Below are positions 25,742 to 36,475 of a DNA stretch of 64,000 nt, piece after piece. Below the pieces are notes generated by a model. It ran no database searches. It was given only the letters and a program-made list of their open reading frames with translations, and had not been told where the DNA came from. Every line of letters begins with the position of its first letter. Positions within the stretch are counted from its first letter, which is position 1. The stretch comes from Bradyrhizobium agreste (GTDB lineage Bacteria > Pseudomonadota > Alphaproteobacteria > Rhizobiales > Xanthobacteraceae): positions 193,501 through 257,500 of the forward strand of contig NZ_JACCHP010000015.1 of assembly GCF_016031625.1 (NCBI RefSeq), read 5' to 3'. A program made the translations under genes and the position numbers.

Positions 25742-27264
25742 TCACGCGCGTCTTGGGCTGAACTTCCAGGTGAGCGCGACCAGGCCTGCGGTGATCAGGC
25801 CGCTGATGAGGCCGGGCAGGGGTAGGGCGAGCAGCAGTGCGGCGGTGGCGGCCCAGCCGATCGAGGAGAAGGCCTCGGCGAAGGTCGCGAGCCGCGAGGA
25901 GGTTTGGCGGCGGCGGAATTGGCTGCGCCTGGCCTGTACCCGGAACCAAAGCTGGATCGCGGTCGCCGAGGCCGCGCTGATGATGATCGCGGCGGCGCTG
26001 ATTGCAGCCTGGAAGGGCGAGGCAAAGGCCAAAGCCGCCAGCAGCGGACTGAAGATCACGGCGATCGCGATCAGCACCACCTCGATCTTGGCACGGATGA
26101 TGCCGGACGGCATCAAGGGCGCGGTCGCGACCAGGTCGGGGGCATCCTCGCCCGAGATCGTCAGCCAGGCGAGCCCGCCGGCGAGCTGTCCGGCCGCCAT
26201 CACGATGACGGGTGTGATCAGCGTCAGCGCCGCGGAGCTGTCGGCAAAATTGCGCCAGAGCAGCAGCGCCGGCGGCACCAGATAGAGCAGCTGCATCAAG
26301 GTCTGCGAGATCAGCCATGGATCGCGCCACAACAGCATGAATTCCTTGCAACGCAGCGCCTGCTGGCGCGATCCACCACGGAACGGGCGCTCCTTGGCAC
26401 GGGCGCGGCCCGACGTGGCGTAGGCCGCCGCATCGATCGCGGTGTCGGCAAGGCGGTGCGAGAAGATCGCCATCACGCCGCCGAGCATCACGAGCGCGAG
26501 CGCGAGAAGCAGCGCCAGCGCCTCGGTGTCGGCCATCGCTGCCCGCGCCGGCCACCACCAGAAGCTGTCGACGTCGGGCGCGTAGGCGGCAAGGCTCCCC
26601 GAGGTCAGGATGGTGAAGCGCGACAGCGTGCCGTAGGACATGATCGCGGCGACCTGGAGCGCGATCACGAAGCCGGCGCCGATGATCGCGGCGAGGATCT
26701 GGGCGATCAGGCGCGTTCGCGCGGGGCCGATCAGGCGAAACAACAGGATGGTGGCGGAGATCGCGATCGCCGCAGCCGACAGGCCCATCGCGATGACCAT
26801 CCCGAATGCCGCGAGCCAGCGCGCGCCGCCGCCGATCACGAGCACGTCGATGAAGGGCGTCGAGAACAGCAGTGCCATCGCCGTGACGGTCAGCGCGATC
26901 GCGGCGATGCGGACCGAGAACAGATTGGCGAGCCGCGCCGGCGAGGACATGATCAGGTCGAGGTCGGCGCGGGCGTAGAATACCCGTGTCACGGATTCGA
27001 TCGCCTGCGACAGCATCAAGGTCCAGGCGAGAAAGATCGTCGCCGAAATGACGATCAGCGAGGATTTGTCGAGCGGCAGCTGCAGGTCGGCGAAACGCCC
27101 GATCACCGCCCAGGCCGGCAGGTGGAGCAGCGCGGCGAAGCACAACAGGCCGATCATTGCCGCGCGCGCCCGTTTGCGCCGCCCGCCCGTCATCATGGCG
27201 AGCCATTCGCGCCAGGCGAGCCGCAGCTCGTGGCGGGCGAACCAGGACAGCGCGGTGGCCGAGC

Positions 27265-27268
<4 letters not shown>
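25742..27268 (-). CDS. ABC-2 type exporter permease
   Basis: 508 residues with roughly twelve hydrophobic segments and few polar loops, for example FAALLHLPAWAVIG, IVISATIFLAWTLML, ALALLLALALVMLGG and the final LALPLPGLISGLITAG. It lacks any ATP-binding motif and its start overlaps the stop of the ATPase gene by four bases (ATGA), so the two form one transporter. The substrate is unknown; the large two-half permease is reminiscent of bacitracin/heme-type or uncharacterised ABC-2 exporters. A conserved central RCKEFMLLWRDPWLISQ loop precedes the second half. Confidence 0.82.
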
Positions 27269-28014
<746 letters not shown>

Positions 28015-28147
28015 GACGGCCACACCATCCGGTTTGCATCGCCAGCGACCATGAGCCGAAGATGTTTCGGCACCGTGAATCGCACTGCTGCAAATTCCGC
28101 CAACCCGATTGGACTAAAGCCAAGGCATCCCGACAAGTCACCGTTTG

Positions 28148-28176
28148 TTGACAGCGAGCGGGCGTTCAGGCTGAAT
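28148..28176 (+). promoter_or_regulatory. Candidate sigma-70 type promoter of the liv operon
   Basis: TTGACA at 28148-28153, a 17-base spacer and CTGAAT at 28171-28176. The -35 is perfect and the -10 matches three of six bases. It lies about 112 bases before the livH start, leaving a leader of roughly 100 bases. Confidence 0.45.
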
Positions 28177-28287
28177 TGATTCCGGACAAGTGGCGCTAAC
28201 GCGGCGAAACGACCGCGTAGCGACTGGACACAAGATGCGGCAAGGTGGCCTCGAAGAGCGCCGGTTGCATCGGGAGGACGCGCGTCA

Positions 28288-29163
28288 ATGCTGGATTTCG
28301 TTCAGCAGCTGGTCAGCGGTGTTGCGCTCGGCTGCGTCTACGGCCTGATCGCGCTCGGCTTCGTGCTCGTCTACAAGGCCACCGAGGTCGTCAATTTCGC
28401 CCAGGGCGACCTGATGATGCTGGGCGGCTTCTTCGCCTTCACCTTCATCGGCATGCTGGGCCTGAACTACTGGATTGGCTTTGCCGGTGCGGTCGCCGCC
28501 ATGGCGCTGTTCGGCATGCTGGCCGAGCGCGTGGTGGTGCGGCCGATCCTCGGCTATCCCCAGTTCTCGATCATCATGGCCACGATCGGTCTCGGCTATT
28601 TCCTGCGTTCCGTCGCCGGCATGATCTGGGGCACCGACGACCTCAAGATCGAGACGCCGTTCAGCCAGGGCGTGCTGCGCATGGGCTCGCTGGTGCTCGC
28701 CTACGACAAGCTCTCGGTGATCGCGGCGACGATGATCCTGTGCGCGCTGCTCTGGCTGTTCTTCAACAAGACCACGCTCGGCACCGCGATGCGCGCCAGC
28801 TCGGAGAACATGCTGGCGGCCTATTACATGGGCATCCCGGTCAAGCGCGTGGTGTCGGTCGTCTGGGCGATCAGCGCGGCGGTTGCGACCTGCGCCGGCG
28901 TGCTGCTGGCGCCGATCACCTTCATCCATTCCAATGTCGGCCTCGTGCTCGGCCTGAAGGCGTTTCCCGCCGCCGTGCTCGGCGGCTTCGGCTCGATCCC
29001 GGGCGCCGTGGTCGGCGGCGTCCTGATCGGCGTGATCGAGAGCATGGCCGGCTTTTACCTGGCCGAGGGCTGGAAGGACGTCGCGCCCTACATCGTGCTG
29101 CTCACCGTGCTGCTGCTGAAGCCCGAGGGCCTGTTCGGCCTCCACGTCCGCAAGAAGGTCTGA
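28288..29163 (+). CDS. livH: Branched-chain-type ABC transporter permease LivH
   Basis: 291 residues, eight or so membrane segments. The N-terminus LDFVQQLVSGVALGCVYGLI is the standard LivH opening, and the central loop EAVINFAQGD-type sequence reads EVVNFAQGDLMMLGG. The cytoplasmic coupling loop has LGTAMRASSEN, the final GGFGSIPGAVVGGVLIGVIE is conserved. A GGGAGGA ribosome-binding site precedes the ATG. First gene of a six-gene operon; LivM follows five bases after the stop. Confidence 0.92.
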   Translation: MLDFVQQLVSGVALGCVYGLIALGFVLVYKATEVVNFAQGDLMMLGGFFAFTFIGMLGLNYWIGFAGAVAAMALFGMLAERVVVRPILGYPQFSIIMATIGLGYFLRSVAGMIWGTDDLKIETPFSQGVLRMGSLVLAYDKLSVIAATMILCALLWLFFNKTTLGTAMRASSENMLAAYYMGIPVKRVVSVVWAISAAVATCAGVLLAPITFIHSNVGLVLGLKAFPAAVLGGFGSIPGAVVGGVLIGVIESMAGFYLAEGWKDVAPYIVLLTVLLLKPEGLFGLHVRKKV

Positions 29164-29168
29164 ACGTC

Positions 29169-30320
29169 ATGCGCTTCCTGTTCAAGACCGACTACGAGGA
29201 CGACATCAAGCTGTTTCCGCATTCGGGCTACGTCGTCACCTACGGCGTCCTGCTCGGGCTGCTGCTGATCGCGCCTTACGTGCTCTCCAGCTATCTGATG
29301 AGTCAGCTGGTCTTCGTCTGCATCTATGCGACTGTCGGCGTGGCGCTCTTGATCCTGACCGGCTTCACCGGCCAGGCCTCGCTCGGCCACGCGGCGTTTC
29401 TCGCCATCGGCGCCTACACCGCGGCCTATTTGCAGAAGTACAACGTGCCGTTCCCGGTCTACTTCCTCGCCGCCGGCGTCTTGACCGGCATCATCGGCGC
29501 GATGGTCGGCTTCCCGGCGTTGCGCCTCACCGGCATCTATCTCGTCATCGCCACCATCTCGTTTGCGTTGATCGTGGAGGAGATCCTGGCGCGGTGGGAG
29601 AGCGTCACCCACGGCAACGAGGGCATGCGGGTCAAGACGCTGTCGCTGCTCGGCGTCGCCGTGCCGCGCGACAGCCCGACCTTTTACTATCTCTGCCTTG
29701 CCGTGCTGGTGCTGACCATCGTCGGCACGCTCAATCTGCTGCGTTCGCCGACGGGCCGCGCCTTTGTCGCGATCCGCGACTCCGAGACGGCGGCGCGCAG
29801 CATGGGCGTCAATGTCGCGCTCTACAAGGTCAAGTCGTTCGCGATCTCGGCCGCGATCACCGGCTTTGCCGGGGTATTGTTCGCGCACAAGCTCTCGTTC
29901 ATCTCGCCGGAGATGTTTACGCTTCAGCTCTCGATCGAGTTCATCATCGTGATCCTGATCGGAGGCACCTTCAGCCTGCACGGCGCCGTGCTCGGCGCGA
30001 TCTTCATCGTGATGATCGATCCGTTCCTCACCTATCTGAAGGACGACATGCCCGGCATCATCGCCGGCGTTGCCGCGGCGTTCGGCGCCGGCACGGCGAC
30101 TGCGGGCGACATCGAGGCGAAAGTCGCGGCCTTCGCCTCGCTCAACGGGCTGAAGGGCGCGATCTACGGCATCATCATCGTGCTGTTCGTGCTGTTCGAA
30201 CCGCTTGGGCTCTACGGCCGCTGGCTCAAGATCAAGCTCTTCTTCCAGCTGTTCCCGCTCTACAAGCGCGCCACCTTCAAGCGGCAGAAGATCTACGTGA
30301 AATCGGAGCGCAATCGATGA
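29169..30320 (+). CDS. livM: Branched-chain-type ABC transporter permease LivM
   Basis: 383 residues. LivM hallmarks: LILTGFTGQASLGHAAFLAIGAY, the coupling loop SPTGRAFVAIRDSE, and GGTFSLHGAVLGAIF. A segment of about 35 residues between two late membrane spans (DDMPGIIAGVAAAFG...EAKVAAFASL) is longer than in amino-acid LivM proteins and may mark a different substrate group. The C-terminus is basic (KRATFKRQKIYVKSERNR). The stop overlaps the livG start (ATGA). Confidence 0.9.
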   Translation: MRFLFKTDYEDDIKLFPHSGYVVTYGVLLGLLLIAPYVLSSYLMSQLVFVCIYATVGVALLILTGFTGQASLGHAAFLAIGAYTAAYLQKYNVPFPVYFLAAGVLTGIIGAMVGFPALRLTGIYLVIATISFALIVEEILARWESVTHGNEGMRVKTLSLLGVAVPRDSPTFYYLCLAVLVLTIVGTLNLLRSPTGRAFVAIRDSETAARSMGVNVALYKVKSFAISAAITGFAGVLFAHKLSFISPEMFTLQLSIEFIIVILIGGTFSLHGAVLGAIFIVMIDPFLTYLKDDMPGIIAGVAAAFGAGTATAGDIEAKVAAFASLNGLKGAIYGIIIVLFVLFEPLGLYGRWLKIKLFFQLFPLYKRATFKRQKIYVKSERNR

Positions 30321-31075
30321 GCTATTTCCGCGCCGAGAACCTGTCGCTGCACTTCGGCGGCCTCAAGGCGGTCGATGCGGTCTCGTTCGCGGTGGAGAAG
30401 GGCGAGATCCTGTCGATCATCGGGCCGAACGGCGCCGGCAAGAGCTCGATCTTCAACCTGATCTCGCGGATCTACCGGCCGACCTCGGGCCGCATCTTCT
30501 TCGAGGACCAGGACATCACGGAGCAGCCGCCCTACGACATCGCCAAGCTCGGCATCGCCCGCACTTTCCAGAACATCGAGCTGTTCGAGAACGCGACCGT
30601 TCTGTCTAACCTTCTGGTCGGCCGCCACCGCCATTCGACCACGCAGCTCTGGCAGGAGATCTTGTTCCTGCCGAGCGTGCGGGCCAACGAGAAGGTGCAC
30701 CGCCGCCGGGTCGAGCAGGTCATCGAATTCCTCGACCTCGAACCCTACCGCGACAAGCTGATCTCGGGCCTGCCTTACGGCGTGCGCAAAGTGATCGAGC
30801 TTGCGCGTGCGCTGTGCTCGGAGCCGAAATTGATCCTGCTCGACGAGCCGTCCTCCGGCCTCAACGTCGAGGAGACCGACGATATGTCGTTCTGGATCCG
30901 CGACATGAAGAGCGAGCTTGGCGTCACCGTGCTGATGGTCGAGCACGACATGTCGCTGGTCAACCGCGTCTCCGATCGCGTCATCGCGCTGAACTATGGC
31001 CGCGTGCTGGCGATGGGCTCGCCCGCCGAAGTGCAGCAGCACCCCGACGTCGTCGCAGCATATCTCGGAGCTTGA
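30317..31075 (+). CDS. livG: Branched-chain-type ABC transporter ATPase LivG
   Basis: 252 residues. N-terminus LSLHFGGLKAVDAVSF is the LivG opening; Walker A GPNGAGKSS, Q-loop RTFQNIELF, a signature region reading LPYGVRKVIELARAL (in LivG the LSGGQ is usually replaced by LPYG), Walker B LILLDEPSSGLN and H-loop MVEHDMSLV follow. The C-terminal VVAAYLGA tail is typical. Four-base overlap with livM and four bases to livF. Confidence 0.92.
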   Translation: MSYFRAENLSLHFGGLKAVDAVSFAVEKGEILSIIGPNGAGKSSIFNLISRIYRPTSGRIFFEDQDITEQPPYDIAKLGIARTFQNIELFENATVLSNLLVGRHRHSTTQLWQEILFLPSVRANEKVHRRRVEQVIEFLDLEPYRDKLISGLPYGVRKVIELARALCSEPKLILLDEPSSGLNVEETDDMSFWIRDMKSELGVTVLMVEHDMSLVNRVSDRVIALNYGRVLAMGSPAEVQQHPDVVAAYLGA

Positions 31076-31079
31076 AGCG

Positions 31080-31868
31080 ATGGATGCCGCAGTGAGCCCG
31101 GATATCATCTTAAAACTCTCCAACATCGAGAGCTATTATGGGCCGATCATGGCGATCCGCGGCATCTCGCTGGAGGTGCCGCGCGGGCGCATCGTCACGC
31201 TGCTCGGGGCCAACGGGGCCGGCAAGACCACCGTGCTGAAGACCATCTCCGGCATCCTCGATCCGCAGAAGGGCGCGATCGAGTTCATGGGCAAGCCAAT
31301 CCAGCGCATGGAGGCCGACCGGATCGTGCGGCTCGGCCTCAGCCACGTGCCGGAGGGGCGGGAGGTGTTCCCCTTCCTCTCGGTGCGCGAGAACCTGATG
31401 ATGGGTGCCTATCCGCGCAAGGATCGGCACGCCGTCGCGGAGGATATGGAGCGCGTCTACGGCTACTTCCCGCGCCTGAAGGAGCGGATCGACCAGCCGG
31501 CGGGCCAGCTCTCGGGCGGCGAACAGCAGATGCTCGCGATCGGGCGCGCGCTGATGAACCGGCCGACGCTGCTCTTGCTCGACGAGCCGTCGCTCGGCCT
31601 GTCGCCGCTGCTGGTCAAGGAGATCTTCACCATCATCCGCCGGGTCAACGAGGAGCAGGGCATGTCGATCCTGCTGGTCGAGCAGAACGCCAAGGTGGCG
31701 CTGGAAACCGCCCATTACGGCTATGTGCTGGAGATCGGCCGTATCGTCATGAACGATACCTGCGACCGCTTGATGCATTCCCAGGACATCCAGGAATTCT
31801 ACCTTGGTGCCAAGGAAGCGGGCGCGCGCGGCGAGCGGCGCTGGAAAAAGAAGAAGACGTGGCGGTGA
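31080..31868 (+). CDS. livF: Branched-chain-type ABC transporter ATPase LivF
   Basis: 262 residues from the ATG at 31080. LSNIESYYGPIMAIRGISL is the LivF opening; Walker A GANGAGKTT, Q-loop SHVPEGREVFPFLSVRENL, signature LSGGEQQMLAIGRAL, Walker B LLLLDEPSLGLS and H-loop LVEQNA are complete. A Lys/Arg-rich C-terminal extension (about 20 residues, GARGERRWKKKKTWR) is unusual for LivF. Pairs with LivG as the ATPase dimer of the transporter. Confidence 0.92.
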   Translation: MDAAVSPDIILKLSNIESYYGPIMAIRGISLEVPRGRIVTLLGANGAGKTTVLKTISGILDPQKGAIEFMGKPIQRMEADRIVRLGLSHVPEGREVFPFLSVRENLMMGAYPRKDRHAVAEDMERVYGYFPRLKERIDQPAGQLSGGEQQMLAIGRALMNRPTLLLLDEPSLGLSPLLVKEIFTIIRRVNEEQGMSILLVEQNAKVALETAHYGYVLEIGRIVMNDTCDRLMHSQDIQEFYLGAKEAGARGERRWKKKKTWR

Positions 31869-31962
31869 GGACGAGCTGGCAGTAAGATGAGCTTGCCCAA
31901 CCTTAAGCAAAGACCGCCGACAAGGCAGGCAGCGGAGGGCAGGCGACAAGGAGGAGAGGCGC

Positions 31963-33801
31963 ATGGCCCGACCGGCGGTGCTGACGGTCGATGATACGAT
32001 CGCGAAGAGCTTCTTGCGTGCCGCCGAGACGCGGGGCGACAGGGCGGCGATCCGCGAGAAGAAGTTCGGCATCTGGCAGCCGACGAGCTGGCGAGAGTGG
32101 CTCGAGATCTCGAAGGAGATCGCCTACGCGCTTCGCGCCGTCGGCTTCATGCCCGGCGACGTCGCCTCCATCATCGCCAATGCCGTGCCCGAATGGGTCT
32201 ACGCCGATATGGGCATATTGTGCGCCGGCGGCGTCTCTAGCGGAATCTATCCGACCGATTCTGCGTCCCAGGTCGAGTATCTCGTCAATGACTCCGCCAC
32301 CCGGGTGATCTTCGCCGAGGACGAGGAGCAGCTCGACAAGATTCTCACCTGCCGCGCGCGTTGCCCGAGCTTGCAGAAGATCATCGTGTTCGACATGGAG
32401 GGCCTCAGCGGCTTCTCCGATGACATGGTGATGTCGCTCGACGAGTTTCGCGCGCTCGGCCGGAACCACATGGTCGGCCGCGACGCGCTGTGGCGGGAGA
32501 TGATCGACAGCCGCAGCGCCGGCGATCTCGCGATCCTCGTCTATACGTCCGGCACCACCGGCCCGCCCAAGGGCGCGATGCACGCCAATCGCAGCGTCAC
32601 CCACCAGATGCGGCACGCCAACGACTTCATTCCGGCGCGGGAAGATGAGGAACGCCTGGTTTTCCTGCCGCTCTGCCACGTCGCAGAGCGTGTCGGCGGC
32701 TATTACATCTCGGTCGCGCTCGGCTCGGTGATGAATTTTGCCGAAAGCCCGGAAACCGTGCCGGACAACTTACGCGAGGTGCAGCCCACCGCCTTTCTGG
32801 CGGTGCCGCGCATCTGGGAGAAGTTCTATTCCGCCATCACCATCGCGCTGAAGGATGCGACGCCGCTGCAGCAATGGGTCTATCGCCGCGCCATCAGCAT
32901 CGGCTACCGCATGGTCGATTGCCGGCTCGAGGGCAGGGCGCCGCCGCTGTCGCTGCGTATCGCCAACCGCATCGCCTACCTGGTCGCGTTTCGCAACATC
33001 CGCCGCATGATCGGGCTCGACCGCTGCCGCATCGCATTCACCGGCGCAGCGCCGATCGCACCGGAGCTGATCCGCTGGTATCTGGCGCTCGGCATCGACA
33101 TGCACGAGGTCTACGGTCAGACCGAGAATTGCGGGGTCGCAACCATGATGCCCGCGGACAAGATCAAGCTCGGCTCGGTCGGCACCGCGGTGCCCTGGGG
33201 CGAGGTCGCGCTGTCGCCCGACGGCGAGATCCTGATCAAGGGCGACTTCCTCTTCATGGGCTATCTGAACCAGCCGGAGAAGACCGCAGAGACGATCGAT
33301 TCCCGCGGCTGGCTGCACACAGGCGACGTCGGCACCATCGACAATGAGGGCTTCGTCCGCATCACCGACCGGATGAAGGACATCATCATCACCTCCGGCG
33401 GCAAGAACATCACGCCGTCCGAGATCGAGAACCAGCTCAAGTTTTCGCCCTACATCTCGGACGCGGTCGTGATCGGCGACAAGCGGCCCTATCTCACCTG
33501 CCTCGTGATGATCGACCAGGAGAATGTGGAGAAGTTCGCCCAGGATCACGACATCCCCTTCACCAATTATGCCAGCCTGTGTCGGGCGAGGGAGATCCAG
33601 GACCTGATCGGGCGCGAGATCGAGCAGGTCAACGGCAATTTTGCCCGCGTCGAGACCATCAAGAGGTTCTACCTGATCGAGCGCCAGCTCACCCCTGAGG
33701 ACGAGGAGCTGACGCCGACCATGAAGCTGAAGCGCGGCTTCGTGAACAAGCGCTACGCCGCCGAGATCGAAGCGATGTATCGCGAGCGCGCGGTGGCGTG
33801 A
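31963..33801 (+). CDS. Long-chain acyl-CoA synthetase-type ligase within the liv operon
   Basis: 612-residue AMP-forming ligase. P-loop VYTSGTTGPPKGAM, A5 block YGQTENCGVA, A7 WLHTGDVGTID, A8 DRMKDIIITSGGKNITPSEIE, and a final TPTMKLKRGFVNKRY. This is the long FAA1/FadD15-like subgroup (KNITPSxIE type) that often activates long-chain or cyclic carboxylates. A strong ribosome-binding site (AAGGAGGAGAGG) precedes the ATG. Its place between livF and livK implies that the transporter imports the acid this enzyme couples to CoA. Confidence 0.9.
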   Translation: MARPAVLTVDDTIAKSFLRAAETRGDRAAIREKKFGIWQPTSWREWLEISKEIAYALRAVGFMPGDVASIIANAVPEWVYADMGILCAGGVSSGIYPTDSASQVEYLVNDSATRVIFAEDEEQLDKILTCRARCPSLQKIIVFDMEGLSGFSDDMVMSLDEFRALGRNHMVGRDALWREMIDSRSAGDLAILVYTSGTTGPPKGAMHANRSVTHQMRHANDFIPAREDEERLVFLPLCHVAERVGGYYISVALGSVMNFAESPETVPDNLREVQPTAFLAVPRIWEKFYSAITIALKDATPLQQWVYRRAISIGYRMVDCRLEGRAPPLSLRIANRIAYLVAFRNIRRMIGLDRCRIAFTGAAPIAPELIRWYLALGIDMHEVYGQTENCGVATMMPADKIKLGSVGTAVPWGEVALSPDGEILIKGDFLFMGYLNQPEKTAETIDSRGWLHTGDVGTIDNEGFVRITDRMKDIIITSGGKNITPSEIENQLKFSPYISDAVVIGDKRPYLTCLVMIDQENVEKFAQDHDIPFTNYASLCRAREIQDLIGREIEQVNGNFARVETIKRFYLIERQLTPEDEELTPTMKLKRGFVNKRYAAEIEAMYRERAVA

Positions 33802-33882
33802 CGGTTCGGTCCATTTTGAGAAAGCGAAGGAGCTGTGGCCCCGCCCTTCGTGCAATACGGGCCTTTAGGAGAGGAGACGTCA

Positions 33883-35082
33883 ATGTCGAAATCGTTCAGC
33901 GCATTCGGCCTTGCTGTGGGTGCCGTGGTGCTCACCTGTCTGCCAGCCGCTGCGCAAACCAAGGTCACCAACGAGGGCATCTCGGCAACTGAGATCGTCA
34001 TCGGCACCCATCAGGACCTGTCGGGTCCGATCAAGGGCTGGGGCGTGCCGGTCTCCAACGGCATGAAGATGGCCGTTGAGGAAGTCAATGCCGCTGGCGG
34101 CATCCACGGCCGCAAGATCCGCCTGGTGATCGAGGACAGCGGCTACGATCCGAAGAAGGCTGTCCTCGCCTCGCAGAAGCTGATCGAGCGCGACAAGATC
34201 TTCGCGATGGTGGGGCCGATGGGATCGCCCACCGTGCTCGCCGCGCAGGATATCCTGCTCGACGCCGGCGTCATGCAGCTATTCCCGCTGACGGCGGCCG
34301 AGTTCACCTTCAAGTTCGATCCGGCCAAGCCGCAGGAGCGGCTGAAGTTCAACAACCTGCTGCCCTACGTCGAGAGCACGCGGGCCGCGCTGAAATACAT
34401 GATGGAGTGGAAGGGTTTCAAGAAGCCCTGCATCATGCATCAGGACGACGAGTACGGAAAGAACGTGCTCGACGGCTTCAACCAGCAGCTCGCCGTCATG
34501 AAGGTGCAGCCGGCCTCGATCACGACCTACAAGCGCGGCGCCTCCGATTTCAGCGCGCAGGTCGCCAAGATGAAATCCGACGGCTGCGACCTCGTCGTGC
34601 TCGGTGCGGTCCTGCGTGAGCCGATCGGCACGATGAGTGAAGCGAAGAAGCTCGGCTGGGACGTCACCTTCCTCGGTGCGACCCCCGTCAACGTGATGGA
34701 GGTGCCGATGCTCGGCAAGGAGGTGGTCGAAGGCCTCTATGCCGCGAGCGGCTTCGAGATCCCGTACGAGGACACCGCCAAGGGCAAGGTCAAGGACTGG
34801 CTCGTCAACTACAAGAAGATGTTCGGCACCGACGCCAACACGCAGGCGATCATCGGCTACAACGCGGTGATGACGTTTGCGTTCTACGCCAACAAGGCGG
34901 GCAAGGATCTCACCGGGCAGAAGATGCTCGATGCGCTTGAGTCGGGCGAGAAATTCTTCGACATCTTCAACTCGCCGCCCACCAAGTTCTCCAAGACCGA
35001 CCACCTCGCCAACACCATCACCCAGGTGCAGCAGGTCAAGGGCGGCCGCTGGGTGCTGGTGAAGGACAATCTGATGTTCTGA
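33883..35082 (+). CDS. livK: Liv-type ABC transporter substrate-binding protein
   Basis: 399 residues. A signal peptide (1-25, ending AAA-Q) precedes a type I periplasmic binding fold: IVIGTHQDLSGPIKGWG, NGMKMAVEEVNAAGGIHGRKI, LIEDSGYDPKKAV-like VIEDSGYDPKKAV, QDDEYGKNVLDGF and YKRGASDFSAQV. Liv-type proteins with the GPI/KGWG opening often bind aromatic or other carboxylates and not only Leu/Ile/Val. AGGAGAGGAG lies just upstream of the ATG. The gene closes the operon; a palindromic repeat follows. Ligand unknown, but operon context points to a carboxylic acid that is then CoA-activated. Confidence 0.88.
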   Translation: MSKSFSAFGLAVGAVVLTCLPAAAQTKVTNEGISATEIVIGTHQDLSGPIKGWGVPVSNGMKMAVEEVNAAGGIHGRKIRLVIEDSGYDPKKAVLASQKLIERDKIFAMVGPMGSPTVLAAQDILLDAGVMQLFPLTAAEFTFKFDPAKPQERLKFNNLLPYVESTRAALKYMMEWKGFKKPCIMHQDDEYGKNVLDGFNQQLAVMKVQPASITTYKRGASDFSAQVAKMKSDGCDLVVLGAVLREPIGTMSEAKKLGWDVTFLGATPVNVMEVPMLGKEVVEGLYAASGFEIPYEDTAKGKVKDWLVNYKKMFGTDANTQAIIGYNAVMTFAFYANKAGKDLTGQKMLDALESGEKFFDIFNSPPTKFSKTDHLANTITQVQQVKGGRWVLVKDNLMF

Positions 35083-35106
35083 TTTCTCGCGGCGCGAACG
35101 GTGCAC

Positions 35107-35233
35107 CCTCTCCCCTTGCGAGAGAGGGTGGCTTCGCGTGAGCGAAGCCGGGTGAGCCTCACGAACAGACTTGTGCGCGGTGAGAACCCCTCATGCGGCG
35201 CTTCGCGCCACCTTCTCCCACAAGGGGAGAAGG
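35107..35233. repeat. Intergenic palindromic repeat (CTCTCCCC type, full-length copy)
   Basis: Outer arms CCTCTCCCCTTG (35107-35118) and CAAGGGGAGAAGG (35221-35233), with an inner hairpin GGCTTCGCGTGAGCGAAGCC, fill the gap after livK. It is the complete version of the short hairpins at 15484 and 22131. Confidence 0.8.
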
Positions 35234-35259
35234 AAGAAAGCGCGCGGCGGAGAGAAACC

Positions 35260-36375
35260 CTACGATCCACCGCCTGCGGTGCCCGAGCTCACCGGAGCGA
35301 GTTCGTCTTCGCGGCAGCGCCAGCCGTCGGCGGCTTTGACGAAGGCGAAGGTTCGCTGGATCCTCAGCCGGCGCGTGACGTTGAAGGCATCTGGGGAACG
35401 CACCTTGTTGCCGGCTCCCTGCTGCGGACGGCCCGTCGTGGCGTCCCAGCAGGTCCCGGTGCAGGTCAAGGCGACCTTGCTGCACACGGTGAAGGGGGCG
35501 AGCACGGCCATCTCGATTTCGCCGGTGACCTGTGCCTCCTGCTCGGTCACCTGGCTGTCGAGCGCATAGACGCGATTGATGCGCAGGAAATTGCCGCAGG
35601 AATTGGCCGCATGAATCCGCGCGGCGCAGAAATCGACGGCGTCGGTGTCGGGGATGCGGGCCGCGACCTGCTGGCCGAACACCTTCTTGGGATCACCTCT
35701 TGCGGCGCGGATTTCGTCGGTCTTGCGCTTTAAATGCTCGGCGAGACAGTCCTCGGCGGATTCCAGCTCCTGCAGCGGCACGTTCTCCTTGCCGACCAGG
35801 TTGCATTTGCGGTCGCGCTCGCGTGTCCACCGTCCATATTCGGCGAAGGCAAAACGTGCCGCAGTGGGGTCCAATTTGCCGATCAGGCCGAGCACCTGGC
35901 CATTGAGCTCGGTTTCGGCAAGCGCCAGCGAGGGGTCCGCGCAGATCACCGCGCCCGCAGCGGTGTTGGCCGCAAGGCAGTCGAAATCCGGATCGCGAAC
36001 GATCGCGGCGCGCTCCTCGGTGACCTTGAGCAGGCACGCCTTGACCTCGTCGAATTCGTCGGATCGGATCGCGGTCTGGCCGACGATGCCGCAGCTGAGG
36101 TTGCGATGACGGACCCAGATCGCATTCTCCTCGATCGCCGGCAGGCGATCCGGCAGGCGTGCGAGCCGCGCCTCGATCGCGGTGTTCAGCTTCTCGGCGG
36201 CGGCGGCCAGCGTCGGATCACCGCAGAACAATTGATTGCCGGGGTCGCGAATCTGCTGGCAGTTGTTCTTGGCAAATAGCGGCAGCCTGTCGGTGAGCGC
36301 GCGTTCGGATTGCGCGAACGCGGACCCCGCCGGCAATGCCAGCAGCGCAAGCACAGATAGCACGATGAATCGCAT
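35260..36375 (-). CDS. Secreted protein with two LprI-like (DUF1311) segments
   Basis: 371 residues. Signal peptide 1-21 (ending AFA). Two repeats with the LprI-type pattern FCGDPTLAAAAEKLN and ICADPSLALAETELN, each followed by WxxRxxC elements (IWVRHRNLSCG; WTRERDRKCN), span residues 40-220. The C-terminal 150 residues contain further paired cysteines (DFCAARIHAANSCG, VCSKVALTCTGTC) and look like a beta-rich periplasmic domain. LprI-like proteins include a lysozyme inhibitor; the role here is unknown. Adjacent to the protease gene on the same strand. Confidence 0.72.
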   Translation of the reverse strand: MRFIVLSVLALLALPAGSAFAQSERALTDRLPLFAKNNCQQIRDPGNQLFCGDPTLAAAAEKLNTAIEARLARLPDRLPAIEENAIWVRHRNLSCGIVGQTAIRSDEFDEVKACLLKVTEERAAIVRDPDFDCLAANTAAGAVICADPSLALAETELNGQVLGLIGKLDPTAARFAFAEYGRWTRERDRKCNLVGKENVPLQELESAEDCLAEHLKRKTDEIRAARGDPKKVFGQQVAARIPDTDAVDFCAARIHAANSCGNFLRINRVYALDSQVTEQEAQVTGEIEMAVLAPFTVCSKVALTCTGTCWDATTGRPQQGAGNKVRSPDAFNVTRRLRIQRTFAFVKAADGWRCREDELAPVSSGTAGGGS

Positions 36376-36475
36376 TCCAGTCGCCCCCGCACGGAAGGCG
36401 CCATGCTAGCCTCTGGTCATGCGCGGTGAAATGGGTTTGTGGACGAGCGCCGTGCGAGAAGCCCGCTACGAGCGA

